DNA of 36,005 bases from DATGYC01 sp035298385 (GTDB lineage Bacteria > Bacillota > Sulfobacillia > Symbiobacteriales > Symbiobacteriaceae), in NCBI GenBank assembly GCA_035298385.1, contig DATGYC010000327.1, positions 1-36,005 on the forward strand, written 5' to 3'. The position numbers and the translations under genes were made by a program. The notes below the pieces were generated by a model, which was not told the DNA's origin, did no database searches, and worked only from the letters and a program-made list of their open reading frames with translations. Of this stretch, positions 1 to 7,144 are shown one piece after another (the first letter of the stretch is position 1; every line of letters begins with the position of its first letter).

Positions 1-247
1 GGTCGTGGAGGACTTCTCCCGCCGACCGCAGGTCCAGGAGCGGCTGACCTCCCAGGTGGCTGATCTGCTGATGGAGCGGCTCGAGCCGCAGGGCGTTATG
101 GTCGTGATGCAGGCTGAGCACATGTGCATGACGATGCGGGGGGTGCGGAAGCCGGGGGCTTCTACCGTTACCTCGGCTGTTCGTGGGTGTTTTGAGGGGG
201 ATGCGGCGGCGCGGGCTGAGGCGTTGTCGTTGATTCGTGGGGTATAG
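1..247 (+). CDS. folE: GTP cyclohydrolase I, C-terminal part (5' end outside window)
   Basis: The open frame runs in from the left edge (codons in phase from base 2) and ends at TAG 245-247, leaving about 81 C-terminal residues. They carry the FolE signature: EHMCMTMRGVRKPG, with the His and Cys that act as zinc ligands in this family, followed by T-x-T-S-A-x-R-G-x-F. FolE converts GTP to 7,8-dihydroneopterin triphosphate, the first step of tetrahydrofolate synthesis, in the cytoplasm. The first residues (V-E-D-F-S-R-R-P-Q-x-Q-E-R-L-T) also match the family. A strong hairpin follows 16 bases after the stop. Whether it was in a folate operon cannot be seen from here. The identification is secure; only the truncation by the window edge limits it. 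Confidence 0.95.
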   Translation, partial: VVEDFSRRPQVQERLTSQVADLLMERLEPQGVMVVMQAEHMCMTMRGVRKPGASTVTSAVRGCFEGDAAARAEALSLIRGV

Positions 248-262
248 GTCATTGGTTAGGCC

Positions 263-298
263 GGGAGCCGCCGCTTCTTGAGAGGGGCGGCGGCTCCC
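263..298 (+). terminator. Hairpin downstream of folE
   Basis: GGGAGCCGCCGC (263-274) pairs perfectly with GCGGCGGCTCCC (287-298) across a 12-nt loop. It sits 15 nt after the folE stop, as expected for a transcription terminator. The following bases (TCTACTAG) are only weakly T-rich, so termination efficiency is uncertain. Confidence 0.6.
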
Positions 299-336
299 TC
301 TACTAGTTAGACCCCCCGGCTTACTTGCTGGCGTTG

Positions 337-388
337 GGCCCCTTCCCGAACTCTAGCTAGACTCTCTAGCTTGGCTCGGGAAGGGGCC
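337..388. repeat. Long two-tier dyad in the folE-Tad intergenic region
   Basis: GGCCCCTTCCCGA (337-349) is the perfect reverse complement of TCGGGAAGGGGCC (376-388). Inside the 26-nt loop, AGCTAGA (355-361) pairs with TCTAGCT (365-371). The whole folds as a 13-bp stem, an internal loop and a 7-bp apical stem. No T-run follows on either strand, so it is not an obvious terminator. It could be a second folE terminator, an mRNA-stabilising structure or a mobile palindromic element. Confidence 0.6.
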
Positions 389-389
389 A

Positions 390-598
390 TTAGTTTGTCT
401 GGACCACGCCCCCAGCACCTGTCATACTTGCTCGCCCAGGCCGTGCCCTGCCCGCTCAACCGCTTCGCTGCGCTCGCTCCTTTGCTCCCCCCCTTCACCC
501 ACCTTCCTTCACTCCCACCTCCCCTACGCTGACATCGCCTGTCGGCCCAATTCGCCGACTTTCGCTCGTAGGAAAAGGGCGCCCCCGCTGAAACTCTG
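390..598. other. Non-coding, pyrimidine-rich intergenic stretch
   Basis: Between the dyad and the Tad promoter I see no gene with a ribosome binding site. From about 450 to 535 the plus strand is dominated by C/T tracts (for example TTTGCTCCCCCCCTTC). Short open frames on the minus strand have skewed composition and no credible start context. Confidence 0.5.
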
Positions 599-628
599 TT
601 GGACTTCTCTTCCTGGATTTGGTATTAT
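599..628 (+). promoter_or_regulatory. Sigma-A-type promoter of the Tad-like pilus operon
   Basis: TTGGAC (599-604) and TATTAT (623-628) are separated by 18 bp, close to the vegetative consensus. The predicted transcription start is near 635, giving a leader of about 120 nt before the first start codon at 758. The same -35 hexamer and 18-bp spacing recur at the coiled-coil operon promoter (29707-29736). Confidence 0.6.
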
Positions 629-639
629 TTGGATACAGA

Positions 640-734
640 TTCCAATCGCCTCCGGCAGCCCTCGCCTGCGGCACTAAACTCGCCAGATCCTCGGCGATGG
701 CTACCGGGTCCGCTCCCTGAGCGACCCGGCTTTT
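640..734 (+). promoter_or_regulatory. Structured 5' leader ending in a terminator-like hairpin
   Basis: The leader contains successive stems: an imperfect CCGGCAG/CTGCGG around 656-676, TCGCC/GGCGA around 681-696, and a strong CCGGGTC-c-GCT (704-714) with AGC-GACCCGG (720-729) followed by CTTTTCTG. The last is a plausible intrinsic terminator located upstream of the first gene, which suggests attenuation. The 3' half (a CTAAA, a small hairpin, then ATGGCTACCGGGTC) loosely resembles the 3' half of c-di-GMP-I (GEMM) riboswitches. The conserved 5' half with a GAAA tetraloop and GCAAAGCC is not apparent, so I do not call a riboswitch class. SD GAAGGAGGAGG follows at 741-751. Confidence 0.4.
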
Positions 735-757
735 CTGTAAGAAGGAGGAGGTCACCC

Positions 758-1381
758 ATGCAGCGGTCCCGCTTGCCCTTGACGCTGGCGCTGCTCACCT
801 TTGTGATCGCCTTGGTCGCTGGACTTTGGGTCTATCAGCGCTATCTGAAGACCGTGCCGGTCTTGGTGCCGACGCAGGATATCGCCGCCGGAGCGGAAAT
901 AGGGGCTGGGCAGGTCAGGGTGGTCCGGGTGCCGGCGGGGCAGCGGCCCCTGCAGGCGCTTTGGGGTCCCGGGCAGGCGGTGGGGAAGCGGGCCGCGGTG
1001 CCGCTCTTTGTGGATCAGTTTCTATCGGAGCGGCACGTGACGAACGCAGCGCTACCCTTCACGCCCGGCGGCACCCCCCCGGATGGGAAGCGGCTGATCG
1101 CCCTGCCGGTCAAGGCGGCGGGGGCGCTCGGAGGAGCGCTCAAGCCGGGGGATCTCGTGGAGGTCGCCGCTGCGTGGTCGGGTCCTGAGGGGAGACCGGG
1201 ACCGGTCTCGGTACTCGCATCCGGGATTCCGGTCGTCGAGGTCCGGATCAGCGGGCCGGAGTCGGCTGGCTCATACACAGTCCTCCTCCTGGCTACCCCA
1301 GAGCAGGCGAAGGCGCTGGTCGGGGCGGTCGAATCCAATGCCTCGATCTGGTGTTGGCTAGTGGGGCGGGGTGCATCGTGA
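758..1381 (+). CDS. CpaB/RcpC-like Flp pilus assembly protein (SAF domain)
   Basis: The product is about 207 residues. The ATG at 758 is chosen because GAAGGAGGAGG lies 6 nt upstream; the frame is open further upstream but without such a site. An N-terminal transmembrane helix (about residues 7-25) is followed by a SAF-type domain: VLVPTQDIAAGAEIGAGQVR and a later R-V-P-A-G-x-R-x-L stretch, typical of CpaB/RcpC. In Tad systems this envelope protein is thought to help assemble or stabilise the pilus channel. It is the first gene of a run of eight plus-strand genes, and its TGA overlaps the GTG of the next gene. It lacks the second RcpC/CpaB domain seen in diderms, fitting a monoderm version. 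The family assignment is good; the exact role is inferred. Confidence 0.75.
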   Translation: MQRSRLPLTLALLTFVIALVAGLWVYQRYLKTVPVLVPTQDIAAGAEIGAGQVRVVRVPAGQRPLQALWGPGQAVGKRAAVPLFVDQFLSERHVTNAALPFTPGGTPPDGKRLIALPVKAAGALGGALKPGDLVEVAAAWSGPEGRPGPVSVLASGIPVVEVRISGPESAGSYTVLLLATPEQAKALVGAVESNASIWCWLVGRGAS

Positions 1382-2121
1382 GCCGCCGGGTCGCCCTCTG
1401 GAGCCCAGCGGGTGATGGCGCCTCCTCCCTCCTCCTGAACCTGGCGGCCGCCCTAGTGGGGCGCCCCCTCTCCTTCGCTGCCGTCGATCTGAACCTAACG
1501 ACACCCTCTCTCACCCTCTACGCCGATCTCTTGCCGCACAACGATCCGCTCTCAGCCTGCCTCTCCCGCCTCCTGCCTCAGCTTGAGGCGGAGCGACTCG
1601 CCCTGGCCGAACTCCTCCCCCATCTCCGCATGGCGGACGGGATTCCAGTCCTGCCGGGCATGCTCGATCCAATCGGCGCGAACCGGCTGCAAGAGGCGCA
1701 GATCCACCGCCTGCTGGCCACCCTGGCGGAGCGGTTTGACCTCCTTCTGATCGATACGACCCCCACCCTCGACTCGGTGGCTGGCTTCCCGCTCTTGGAA
1801 GCGGCGGACCAGATCCTCCTCGTGGTTGGTCCGGGGCTCTCCTCACGCTTTCATGCTCGCCGGTACCTCTTGCCCTTGAGGGGTCTCGGCTGGGAGCGCA
1901 AGACGCTCCTCGTCGCAAACCGGGCAACCGAGGCCGAGGGGCGCCAGGTCGCTGCTGACCTGGGATTGCCGCTCGTCGCCACGATCCCGGACTGGGGCGG
2001 CATGCGGGGCGCCCTCGAGGGCGGTAAGATCGCTTACCGGTCACTTAGTCCCCTGCCATCACTCGCTCGCTACAAGAGTGCGATCACCGCCCTGGCCGCC
2101 CGGATTGCAGAGGGAGGGTGA
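1378..2121 (+). CDS. CpaE/TadZ-like ParA-superfamily ATPase
   Basis: The GTG at 1378 overlaps the previous stop (GTGA) and gives 247 residues; a GTG at 1351 in frame is possible but less likely. The start reads VALWSPAGDGASSLLLNLA, in the position of the ParA/MinD P-loop but with the deviant Walker A lysine (K-G-G-x-G-K-T) replaced (GDGASS). A Walker B-like LLLIDTTPTLDS lies in the middle. TadZ/CpaE proteins are known for degenerate P-loops and for placing the Tad machine at the pole. The gene sits just before the secretion ATPase gene, the usual neighbourhood. ATP binding may be weak or lost; that is inference from the missing lysine. Confidence 0.7.
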   Translation: MSRRVALWSPAGDGASSLLLNLAAALVGRPLSFAAVDLNLTTPSLTLYADLLPHNDPLSACLSRLLPQLEAERLALAELLPHLRMADGIPVLPGMLDPIGANRLQEAQIHRLLATLAERFDLLLIDTTPTLDSVAGFPLLEAADQILLVVGPGLSSRFHARRYLLPLRGLGWERKTLLVANRATEAEGRQVAADLGLPLVATIPDWGGMRGALEGGKIAYRSLSPLPSLARYKSAITALAARIAEGG

Positions 2122-2127
2122 TTCCAG

Positions 2128-3429
2128 ATGACCACGGTCGACCTACTCGGGCGCCTCGCCCTCTCCCGCGGGGCCACGCCGGCGATGCAGCGCCCCTGGG
2201 AGAGCGATGCACTTCGCCGCACGACCGAGCGAATCCAGCACGCCCTCCGGCAGGAGTGCCCGGAGCTTCTCTCGCCCGCCGGTGACCGGGAGGCGCTCCA
2301 GCAGGAGCTGCTCGCCCGCATTCAGCGCTACCTAGCGGCAGACGCCACCCTGCGGGTCCCCGGGCTCGACCTTCCTGGGCTCGCCCATCTCGTCTGGGAC
2401 TACATGGCCGGGCTCGGACCAATCGGCCCCCTGCTCGATCGCCCCGAGGTGGCCGAGGTGATGGTCAACCGCTATGACGATATCTGGGTCGAGGTCGACG
2501 GGCGGCTCGCCCGGGCGCCCACCCTCGCCTTCCGGGACGAGTCCCACCTCTTCTGGGTCACGCAGCGGATCCTCGGGCCGCTAGGCATCCCCTTCTCTGC
2601 CGCCAACCCACTAGCAGAGGGGCGACTACCGAACCAGATCCGTGTCGCCGCCTCCCTGCCACCGGTCTCACCCTGCCTGACCCTCTCGATCCGCAAGCCC
2701 GCCCTCGTCGCCCCGACCACCGACGAGTACCTCCGCCACGGCACAGCGACGATCGAGATGCTCCAGTTCCTCCAAGCGGTCGTCCGGGGCAGAGGGAATC
2801 TACTGATCGCTGGCCCTACCGGTACGGGCAAGACGACCCTACTGCGCCATCTGGCGGGGGCGATCGACCCCGGCGCCCGAATCCTCCTGCTCGAGTCGGT
2901 AGCGGAGCTTGGGCTGGAGCACTTCCACCCGCACGTCGTCGCCCTGGAGGCTCGTGGCGGACCGGACGTCAACGCCCTCCTCCAGCACGCCCTGCACCGC
3001 AGACCGGACTATATCATCCTGGGTGAGGTTCTGGGCCCGGAGGCGCTGCCGCTGCTGATGACCATGGCGACCGGCCACCCGGGAATCTCGACCGTGCATG
3101 CTCAGTCCCCCGCCCGCCTCTTCGATCGGCTCTCCCTGGCGATGCTCCAGGCTGGCCTGCCGGTCCAGCACGGAGAGCTCCTCCGCCTCCTGGCCGAGTC
3201 TGTCGACGCCGTCGCCTTCATCGAACGGCTCGCCGATGGGCGCCGCCGGATCAGCCTGATCGCAGAGGTCTCCGGCTTCCAGGGGGGCGCCCCGCTCCTC
3301 CACCCGCTCTTCTCCTTCCGGCCTGAGCGGGTGACGCAAGAGGCGGTCCAGGGCTCTTTCTGGCTGGAGGGGGCGCCCTCGGATCGGCTCCGGGCCAAGC
3401 TCTCCCGTTGGGGGGTGACGCTCCCGTGA
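2128..3429 (+). CDS. TadA/CpaF-type secretion ATPase
   Basis: The product has 433 residues, starting at ATG 2128 behind AGGGAGGGTG. It has the CpaF layout: an N-terminal domain with GPIGPLLDRPEVAEVMVNR (about 95-113), then the ATPase core with Walker A GPTGTGKTT at about residues 229-237, an Asp-box-like LLLESVAEL, Walker B-like YIILGEVLGPEAL and the His box STVHAQSP. It is the cytoplasmic hexameric motor that powers pilin assembly in Tad/Flp (type IVc) systems. The TGA at 3427-3429 overlaps the GTG start of the TadB-like gene, consistent with translational coupling. Length and all motifs are normal for the family. Confidence 0.9.
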   Translation: MTTVDLLGRLALSRGATPAMQRPWESDALRRTTERIQHALRQECPELLSPAGDREALQQELLARIQRYLAADATLRVPGLDLPGLAHLVWDYMAGLGPIGPLLDRPEVAEVMVNRYDDIWVEVDGRLARAPTLAFRDESHLFWVTQRILGPLGIPFSAANPLAEGRLPNQIRVAASLPPVSPCLTLSIRKPALVAPTTDEYLRHGTATIEMLQFLQAVVRGRGNLLIAGPTGTGKTTLLRHLAGAIDPGARILLLESVAELGLEHFHPHVVALEARGGPDVNALLQHALHRRPDYIILGEVLGPEALPLLMTMATGHPGISTVHAQSPARLFDRLSLAMLQAGLPVQHGELLRLLAESVDAVAFIERLADGRRRISLIAEVSGFQGGAPLLHPLFSFRPERVTQEAVQGSFWLEGAPSDRLRAKLSRWGVTLP

Positions 3430-4307
3430 CCCTGCCGATCTACTTGCTGGCCGCAACCCTCGCCCTCGTCGCCTTCTGGGTCGGCCTGCAGTTCACCCCG
3501 CGGGCCATGCGTCGCCCCGGATTGCCCACCCGGCCGCCCCTTAAGTATCAGCAGCGGGAGATCCTCCTGCACCGCATCCAGCGCGAGTTGGAACGGGCTG
3601 GCCTCCGCCTATCGGCCGCACGGTTCCTCACGGGAGTCTGTGCACTGGCCGCCAGCGGCGCCCTGCTAACCCTTCCCTTCCAGAACCCGCTCCTGATCCT
3701 CGTGACGACCGGGCTCTTCGCGGCGGTGCCCCTGCAACTCCTCCGCTCTCGTCGTCTCGCTCGGGCCCGTGCGGTGACACAAGCTGTTGGACCGGCCCTG
3801 GCTGCCCTATCGAAGCTACTTGAGGTTCGCCAGCAGCCCCTCCTGGCCCTAACCGATCTGCTCCCCTCTGCCGCCCCGCCCCTGCAGGCGGAGTTGCGGC
3901 GAGCCCTGGCTGAGGTCGGTGCTGGCATCCCGCTGCCGGAGGCGCTCACTGCGATGGCGGAACGGGCTGGCAACAACTTCTACCTTCATCAGGTGGCCGA
4001 ACTAACCCGGCTCAACCTGCGCACCGGCGGCGATCTAGCGGGCGCCATACAGCGCCTGGCCGACCGCTTCCGGATGATGGAGGAGCTTCGGGCGGAGGAG
4101 AAGGCTGAGCTCTTCGGCTACTCTTGGCTGCTCTGGCTCCTCTTCGTCGCCGCCCTCCTGCCGCTCCCCTACTGGGCGCTCTCGGGCGCCCCTGCGATGC
4201 AGATCTGGCTCCATCAACCCCTGGCCCAGGGGCTGCTGGCCTGGGTCATCGCCTCGGGTGTGGCGATCGCTTCGCTTCCGTACTGGCTAGCCCTGGACGA
4301 ACCATAG
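3426..4307 (+). CDS. TadB-like inner-membrane platform protein (T2SSF)
   Basis: The product has about 293 residues. GTG 3426 overlaps the tadA stop (GTGA). A hydrophobic N-terminus is followed by two helices around residues 70-105, a cytoplasmic type II secretion F domain (QAVGPALAALSKLLEV...GIPLPEALTAMAERAGN...LTRLNLRTGGDLAGAIQRLAD) and C-terminal membrane helices (SWLLWLLFVAALLPLPYWAL). TadB and TadC form the membrane platform on which the TadA ATPase acts. The F-domain signature with E-A-L and the L-x-x-x-x-R-T-G-G-D-L motif supports the call. TadC follows after 20 bp. Confidence 0.85.
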   Translation: MTLPIYLLAATLALVAFWVGLQFTPRAMRRPGLPTRPPLKYQQREILLHRIQRELERAGLRLSAARFLTGVCALAASGALLTLPFQNPLLILVTTGLFAAVPLQLLRSRRLARARAVTQAVGPALAALSKLLEVRQQPLLALTDLLPSAAPPLQAELRRALAEVGAGIPLPEALTAMAERAGNNFYLHQVAELTRLNLRTGGDLAGAIQRLADRFRMMEELRAEEKAELFGYSWLLWLLFVAALLPLPYWALSGAPAMQIWLHQPLAQGLLAWVIASGVAIASLPYWLALDEP

Positions 4308-4327
4308 CAAGGGAGGTGGTGCTTCCG

Positions 4328-5137
4328 GTGTTGCCCATTCTGGTCGTCCTGCTCTTGGCTGCCGCTGCTGTCGGCCTTGGTGCGTACGGGCTCCTGGTAG
4401 CGTTGCCGCCCTTCACCTCGCGCCGGGCGCTCGTCCAGAACCTGGTCTACCCGGGGCCGGCGCCACTGCCGTCCCTCCGGGAGGGCGCCCTCGCCCGCTC
4501 CCTCCGCCTTCTGCCGCTCACACGGCGCTGGGCGCCCTGGCAGTTCCAACTCCTGCAGGTCGCAGCGGGACTGAGCGCCGCTCTCCTGCTCTCGATCCAC
4601 GGGCGCCCGCCTCTCCTCTCGTTACTGCTCCTGGTCCCAGGGGCGGCCCTCCTCCCCCACCTCTTCCTCCGCCTGCAGATCGGTCGGCGGCGCCGCCTAC
4701 TCCTGCGGGCCTACCCGGACCTGCTCGCTCACCTGGTGACGCAACTGCGGGCGGGGGCGCCCACGGGGGCGGCCTTCGCTTCCGCTCCACCGGCCCTGGG
4801 AGAGCCGCTTCGGCGGGAGGTGATCGAACTCCTGGCCGACCTCACGACCGCCCCGTTCCCGGCCGCCCTCCGCCGCTTTACCGATCGCTGCGATCTTGAA
4901 CCGCTCCGCCACCTGGCGGCGGCGGTCGAGCAGGGAGAGGCGGTCGGCATCTCACTCTTGCAGATCCTCGAGAAGGAGGAGGTCCACGCCATCGCTCTGG
5001 CCCGCCAGTCGGTGCGCGAACGGATTCAGACCAGCGCCGTCATCCTGGCGGCGGTCACGGTCATCCTCCTCGTCAATGGCCTGCTGATCTGGTTCACCCC
5101 GGTCGCCTTTGACCTGCTAAAGCTCCTGCGGGGCTAG
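4328..5137 (+). CDS. TadC-like inner-membrane platform protein (T2SSF)
   Basis: GTG 4328 is chosen because GGGAGGTGG ends 8 nt upstream; the frame runs open across the end of tadB but no good start exists there. The product is about 269 residues: an N-terminal helix (PILVVLLLAAAAVGLGAYGL), two further helices around 75-110, a T2SSF domain (YPDLLAHLVTQLRAGAPTGA...LRRFTDRCDLEPLRHLAAAV...GISLLQILEKE) and a C-terminal helix (TSAVILAAVTVILLVNGLL). It is the partner of TadB in the pilus platform. Both proteins are somewhat short compared with typical TadB/TadC but complete in architecture. Confidence 0.8.
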   Translation: MLPILVVLLLAAAAVGLGAYGLLVALPPFTSRRALVQNLVYPGPAPLPSLREGALARSLRLLPLTRRWAPWQFQLLQVAAGLSAALLLSIHGRPPLLSLLLLVPGAALLPHLFLRLQIGRRRRLLLRAYPDLLAHLVTQLRAGAPTGAAFASAPPALGEPLRREVIELLADLTTAPFPAALRRFTDRCDLEPLRHLAAAVEQGEAVGISLLQILEKEEVHAIALARQSVRERIQTSAVILAAVTVILLVNGLLIWFTPVAFDLLKLLRG

Positions 5138-5180
5138 GGCGCCGGTTGAACATCGGGCAACTTCAAAGGGGGAAGGGAAG

Positions 5181-5354
5181 ATGCTACGTGGCTTGCGTTC
5201 CGAAAGAGGGGGCATCGCTACCTACGTCGCCAACGCCGTCATGATCCTGGCTGTCGTCTCGATCGCCTTCATCATCATCGCCGCCACCACCAACCTGGGT
5301 ACCTTTATCACGGACCAGATCTACGCCTTCATGGATGGGGCCGGCGGCTACTAA
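5181..5354 (+). CDS. Small Flp-pilin-like protein, probable major pilin
   Basis: This 57-residue gene starts at ATG 5181 behind AAAGGGGGAAGGGAAG. It has a short basic N-terminus (MLRGLRSERGG), one long hydrophobic helix (about residues 12-37, including VMILAVVSIAFIIIAATTN) and a short tail ending in MDGAGGY. Size, the Glu just before the helix and the position immediately after tadC and before two TadE-like genes match Flp/Tad major pilins, although the classic G/E-Y processing motif is not exact (IATYVAN occupies that place). No prepilin peptidase gene is visible in the operon. Alternatives are a minor pilin or a small membrane accessory. The coding call rests on SD, spacing and position. 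Confidence 0.7.
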   Translation: MLRGLRSERGGIATYVANAVMILAVVSIAFIIIAATTNLGTFITDQIYAFMDGAGGY

Positions 5355-5369
5355 AGAGGAGGGACGACC

Positions 5370-5756
5370 GTGTCCCACTACTTGGCCGCAGTTCTGTCGA
5401 TCCTGCTCCTGGCAGGGGTGACCCTGATCGGGCTGGACGGGTACGGAGCGCTCCATCGGCTCTGGTCGGTGGAGGCAGCGCTGGGTGCGGCCGAGTCCAG
5501 GCTAGCCCTGGACGGTGGGCTCTCGCCCGCCGTCCAGCAACTGGTCGAGGAGCAGGTCACCGAGAGCGGTGGCCAGCTTGACCGGCTTGTGATCGAGGGA
5601 CCGACGGCGGGGGCGGCCTTCGGGGCGCCCCTGACCCTGCAGGTCACCTACCGGCAGCCGATGGGGATCGCCCTGCCGCTACTGGGGGGCGCCCGGCGGG
5701 AGATCGTGATCCGCCGCTCGGTGACGGTCGCCTCTGGTTGGCGGGGGGCACGATGA
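5370..5756 (+). CDS. TadE-like minor pseudopilin
   Basis: The product has 128 residues from GTG 5370, with AGAGGAGGG 5 nt upstream and 15 nt after the pilin stop. There is one N-terminal helix (LAAVLSILLLAGVTLIGLDG) and a small extracellular domain with no cysteines. The topology (N-terminal helix, about 100-residue exposed domain) and operon position suit a TadE/TadF-type or DUF4320-like pseudopilin that primes or caps the pilus. Sequence similarity to named families is weak by eye, so the call depends on topology and context. Its TGA overlaps the next ATG (ATGA). Confidence 0.55.
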   Translation: MSHYLAAVLSILLLAGVTLIGLDGYGALHRLWSVEAALGAAESRLALDGGLSPAVQQLVEEQVTESGGQLDRLVIEGPTAGAAFGAPLTLQVTYRQPMGIALPLLGGARREIVIRRSVTVASGWRGAR

Positions 5757-6178
5757 GGTGCCCACGGCGCATCAGACGGAGGGGGCGATGCATGCGGGGT
5801 GGGATCGCCATCCAACTCCTCGGCGCCACCCTCTTCTTCCTCCTCCTGGTCGGTGGCCTAGGGCTCCTGGAGTCCCGACGGGCGCTCGCCGCCCGCACGG
5901 AGGCTCAGCGGGCGCTACAGGCCGCCCTCCAGAGCGCCGCTGCCAGCCCGACCCCTGCAGAGACCTTTCAGTGGTACCTAACGCAGAACCTACGCGGGCA
6001 GCCCTTCCAAGCCAACCTCCACCGACTGGCGCCCGGTGAGGCCGACCCGCTGACCGGGGCTACGCTCAGCCGCCCGCTCCTAACCGCCCAACTGAGCCTG
6101 CCTTACCAGATCACCTGGCTTGGCCGGGGGACGGAGGTTACGCTCCGCCTCTCCGCCGCAGTCTGGCAGGAAGAGTAA
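5753..6178 (+). CDS. TadE/TadG-like pseudopilin, last gene of the pilus operon
   Basis: ATG 5753 overlaps the preceding stop (ATGA) and gives about 141 residues; an ATG 45 nt further downstream (MRGGIAIQLL) is an alternative start. A strongly basic N-terminus (RCPRRIRRRGR) precedes a helix (AIQLLGATLFFLLLVGGLGLLESRR) and a soluble region containing AARTEAQRALQAALQSAA, the pattern of TadE-type proteins in which the helix is followed by an amphipathic stretch. It probably forms a minor pilus component together with the preceding gene. The operon seems to end here: a hairpin begins 6 nt after the stop. Confidence 0.5.
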   Translation: MRCPRRIRRRGRCMRGGIAIQLLGATLFFLLLVGGLGLLESRRALAARTEAQRALQAALQSAAASPTPAETFQWYLTQNLRGQPFQANLHRLAPGEADPLTGATLSRPLLTAQLSLPYQITWLGRGTEVTLRLSAAVWQEE

Positions 6179-6183
6179 CAGCA

Positions 6184-6219
6184 GAGGACGAACCTCCCGG
6201 AAAAAGGAGGTTCGTCCTC
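6184..6219 (+). promoter_or_regulatory. Hairpin enclosing the Shine-Dalgarno of the EamA gene
   Basis: GAGGACGAACCTCC (6184-6197) pairs perfectly over 14 bp with GGAGGTTCGTCCTC (6206-6219), loop CGGAAAAA. The 3' arm contains the SD (AAAAAGGAGG spans loop and arm) and abuts the GTG start at 6220. No T-run follows. It can act as a translational block on the permease gene for read-through transcripts, as a boundary at the end of the pilus operon, or both. Confidence 0.65.
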
Positions 6220-7137
6220 GTGTCATCTGCTCGCTCGGGCCTTTTCGCCGTCATCGGAGCCGCCACCCTCTGGGGGATCTCGGGCGCCCTCGCCAAGTGG
6301 TTCTTTACCGCCACCGCCATCCCGCCGCTGCTCTTCAGCCAGGTCCGGCTTGGTCTCTCCTCGCTCCTGCTCTTCAGTTGGTTTGGCCTGACCAACCGTA
6401 GGTTACTCCGCTTTCCGAAGGGCGAACTCCGCTTCCTCCTCCTCTGGGGCACGGCTGGACTGGCAATGGTCCAGTTTACCTACATGGCAACCCTCTCGCT
6501 CACCAACGTGGCGACGGCGGTCTTCCTCCAGTACCTCTCACCCCTGCTGACCGCCCTCTGGGGCGCCGTCACCGGCACCGAGCGCCTCTCGAGCCGCCTC
6601 GTCCTCTGCCTGGGGATCGCCTCAGGTGGATCGGCCCTCCTGCTCATGTCCGGCGAGGGGCTGAAGATCTCAACCCTCGGACTGGTCGTTGGGCTCACCT
6701 CGGCCTTTGCCATGGCAGCGAACTCGGTCATCGGCAGCAAGGGCGCCCAGCGCCACTCCGCGTGGGGGATGCTCGCCTGGGGCATGCTGGTCGGCTTCCT
6801 CTTCTGGCTGGTCGTCGACCTGGGTCTGTGGGCCGTTGGGCGCCCCCTGCAGGGTCTGGATCTGCTGATCGACCCGTCCACCCTGGGCTACTTCGGCTAT
6901 CTAGCACTCTTCGCCACGATCATCCCCTTCGGGCTCTTCACCATCGGACTGGGGCGCGTCGGGCCGACGATCGGCACCATGACTGCCATGCTGGAGCCGG
7001 TCGTCGCTTCGGCGGCCGCTTTCCTCCTCCTCGGGGAGGCGATGGCGCCTATGCAGATCCTGGGGGGCGCCCTGATTCTAACGGCCGTCCTGCTGTTGCA
7101 AACCGGCCGGACGACAAGCGCGTCAAAATCAGCCTAA
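6220..7137 (+). CDS. EamA/DMT-family permease
   Basis: The product has 305 residues from GTG 6220. Ten hydrophobic segments form two EamA repeats: FAVIGAATLWGISGALAKWF opens the first, and the second half begins with LGLVVGLTSAFAMAANSVIG. The pattern FLQYLSPLLTALWGAV and the terminal ATIIPFGLFTIGLGRVGPTI...LEPVVASAAAFLLLGE are typical of drug/metabolite transporter superfamily exporters. The substrate cannot be predicted. It stands alone between the pilus operon and a convergent small gene 7 nt away. The SD is buried in a stable hairpin (6184-6219), implying low or regulated translation. Confidence 0.9.
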   Translation: MSSARSGLFAVIGAATLWGISGALAKWFFTATAIPPLLFSQVRLGLSSLLLFSWFGLTNRRLLRFPKGELRFLLLWGTAGLAMVQFTYMATLSLTNVATAVFLQYLSPLLTALWGAVTGTERLSSRLVLCLGIASGGSALLLMSGEGLKISTLGLVVGLTSAFAMAANSVIGSKGAQRHSAWGMLAWGMLVGFLFWLVVDLGLWAVGRPLQGLDLLIDPSTLGYFGYLALFATIIPFGLFTIGLGRVGPTIGTMTAMLEPVVASAAAFLLLGEAMAPMQILGGALILTAVLLLQTGRTTSASKSA

Positions 7138-7144
7138 CCCGGCG

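Noticed and set aside
640..734. c-di-GMP-I riboswitch
   Set aside because: Only the 3' half resembles the consensus. The GGGCAAACC and GCAAAGCC segments and the GAAA-capped stem are not found, so I annotate only a structured leader.
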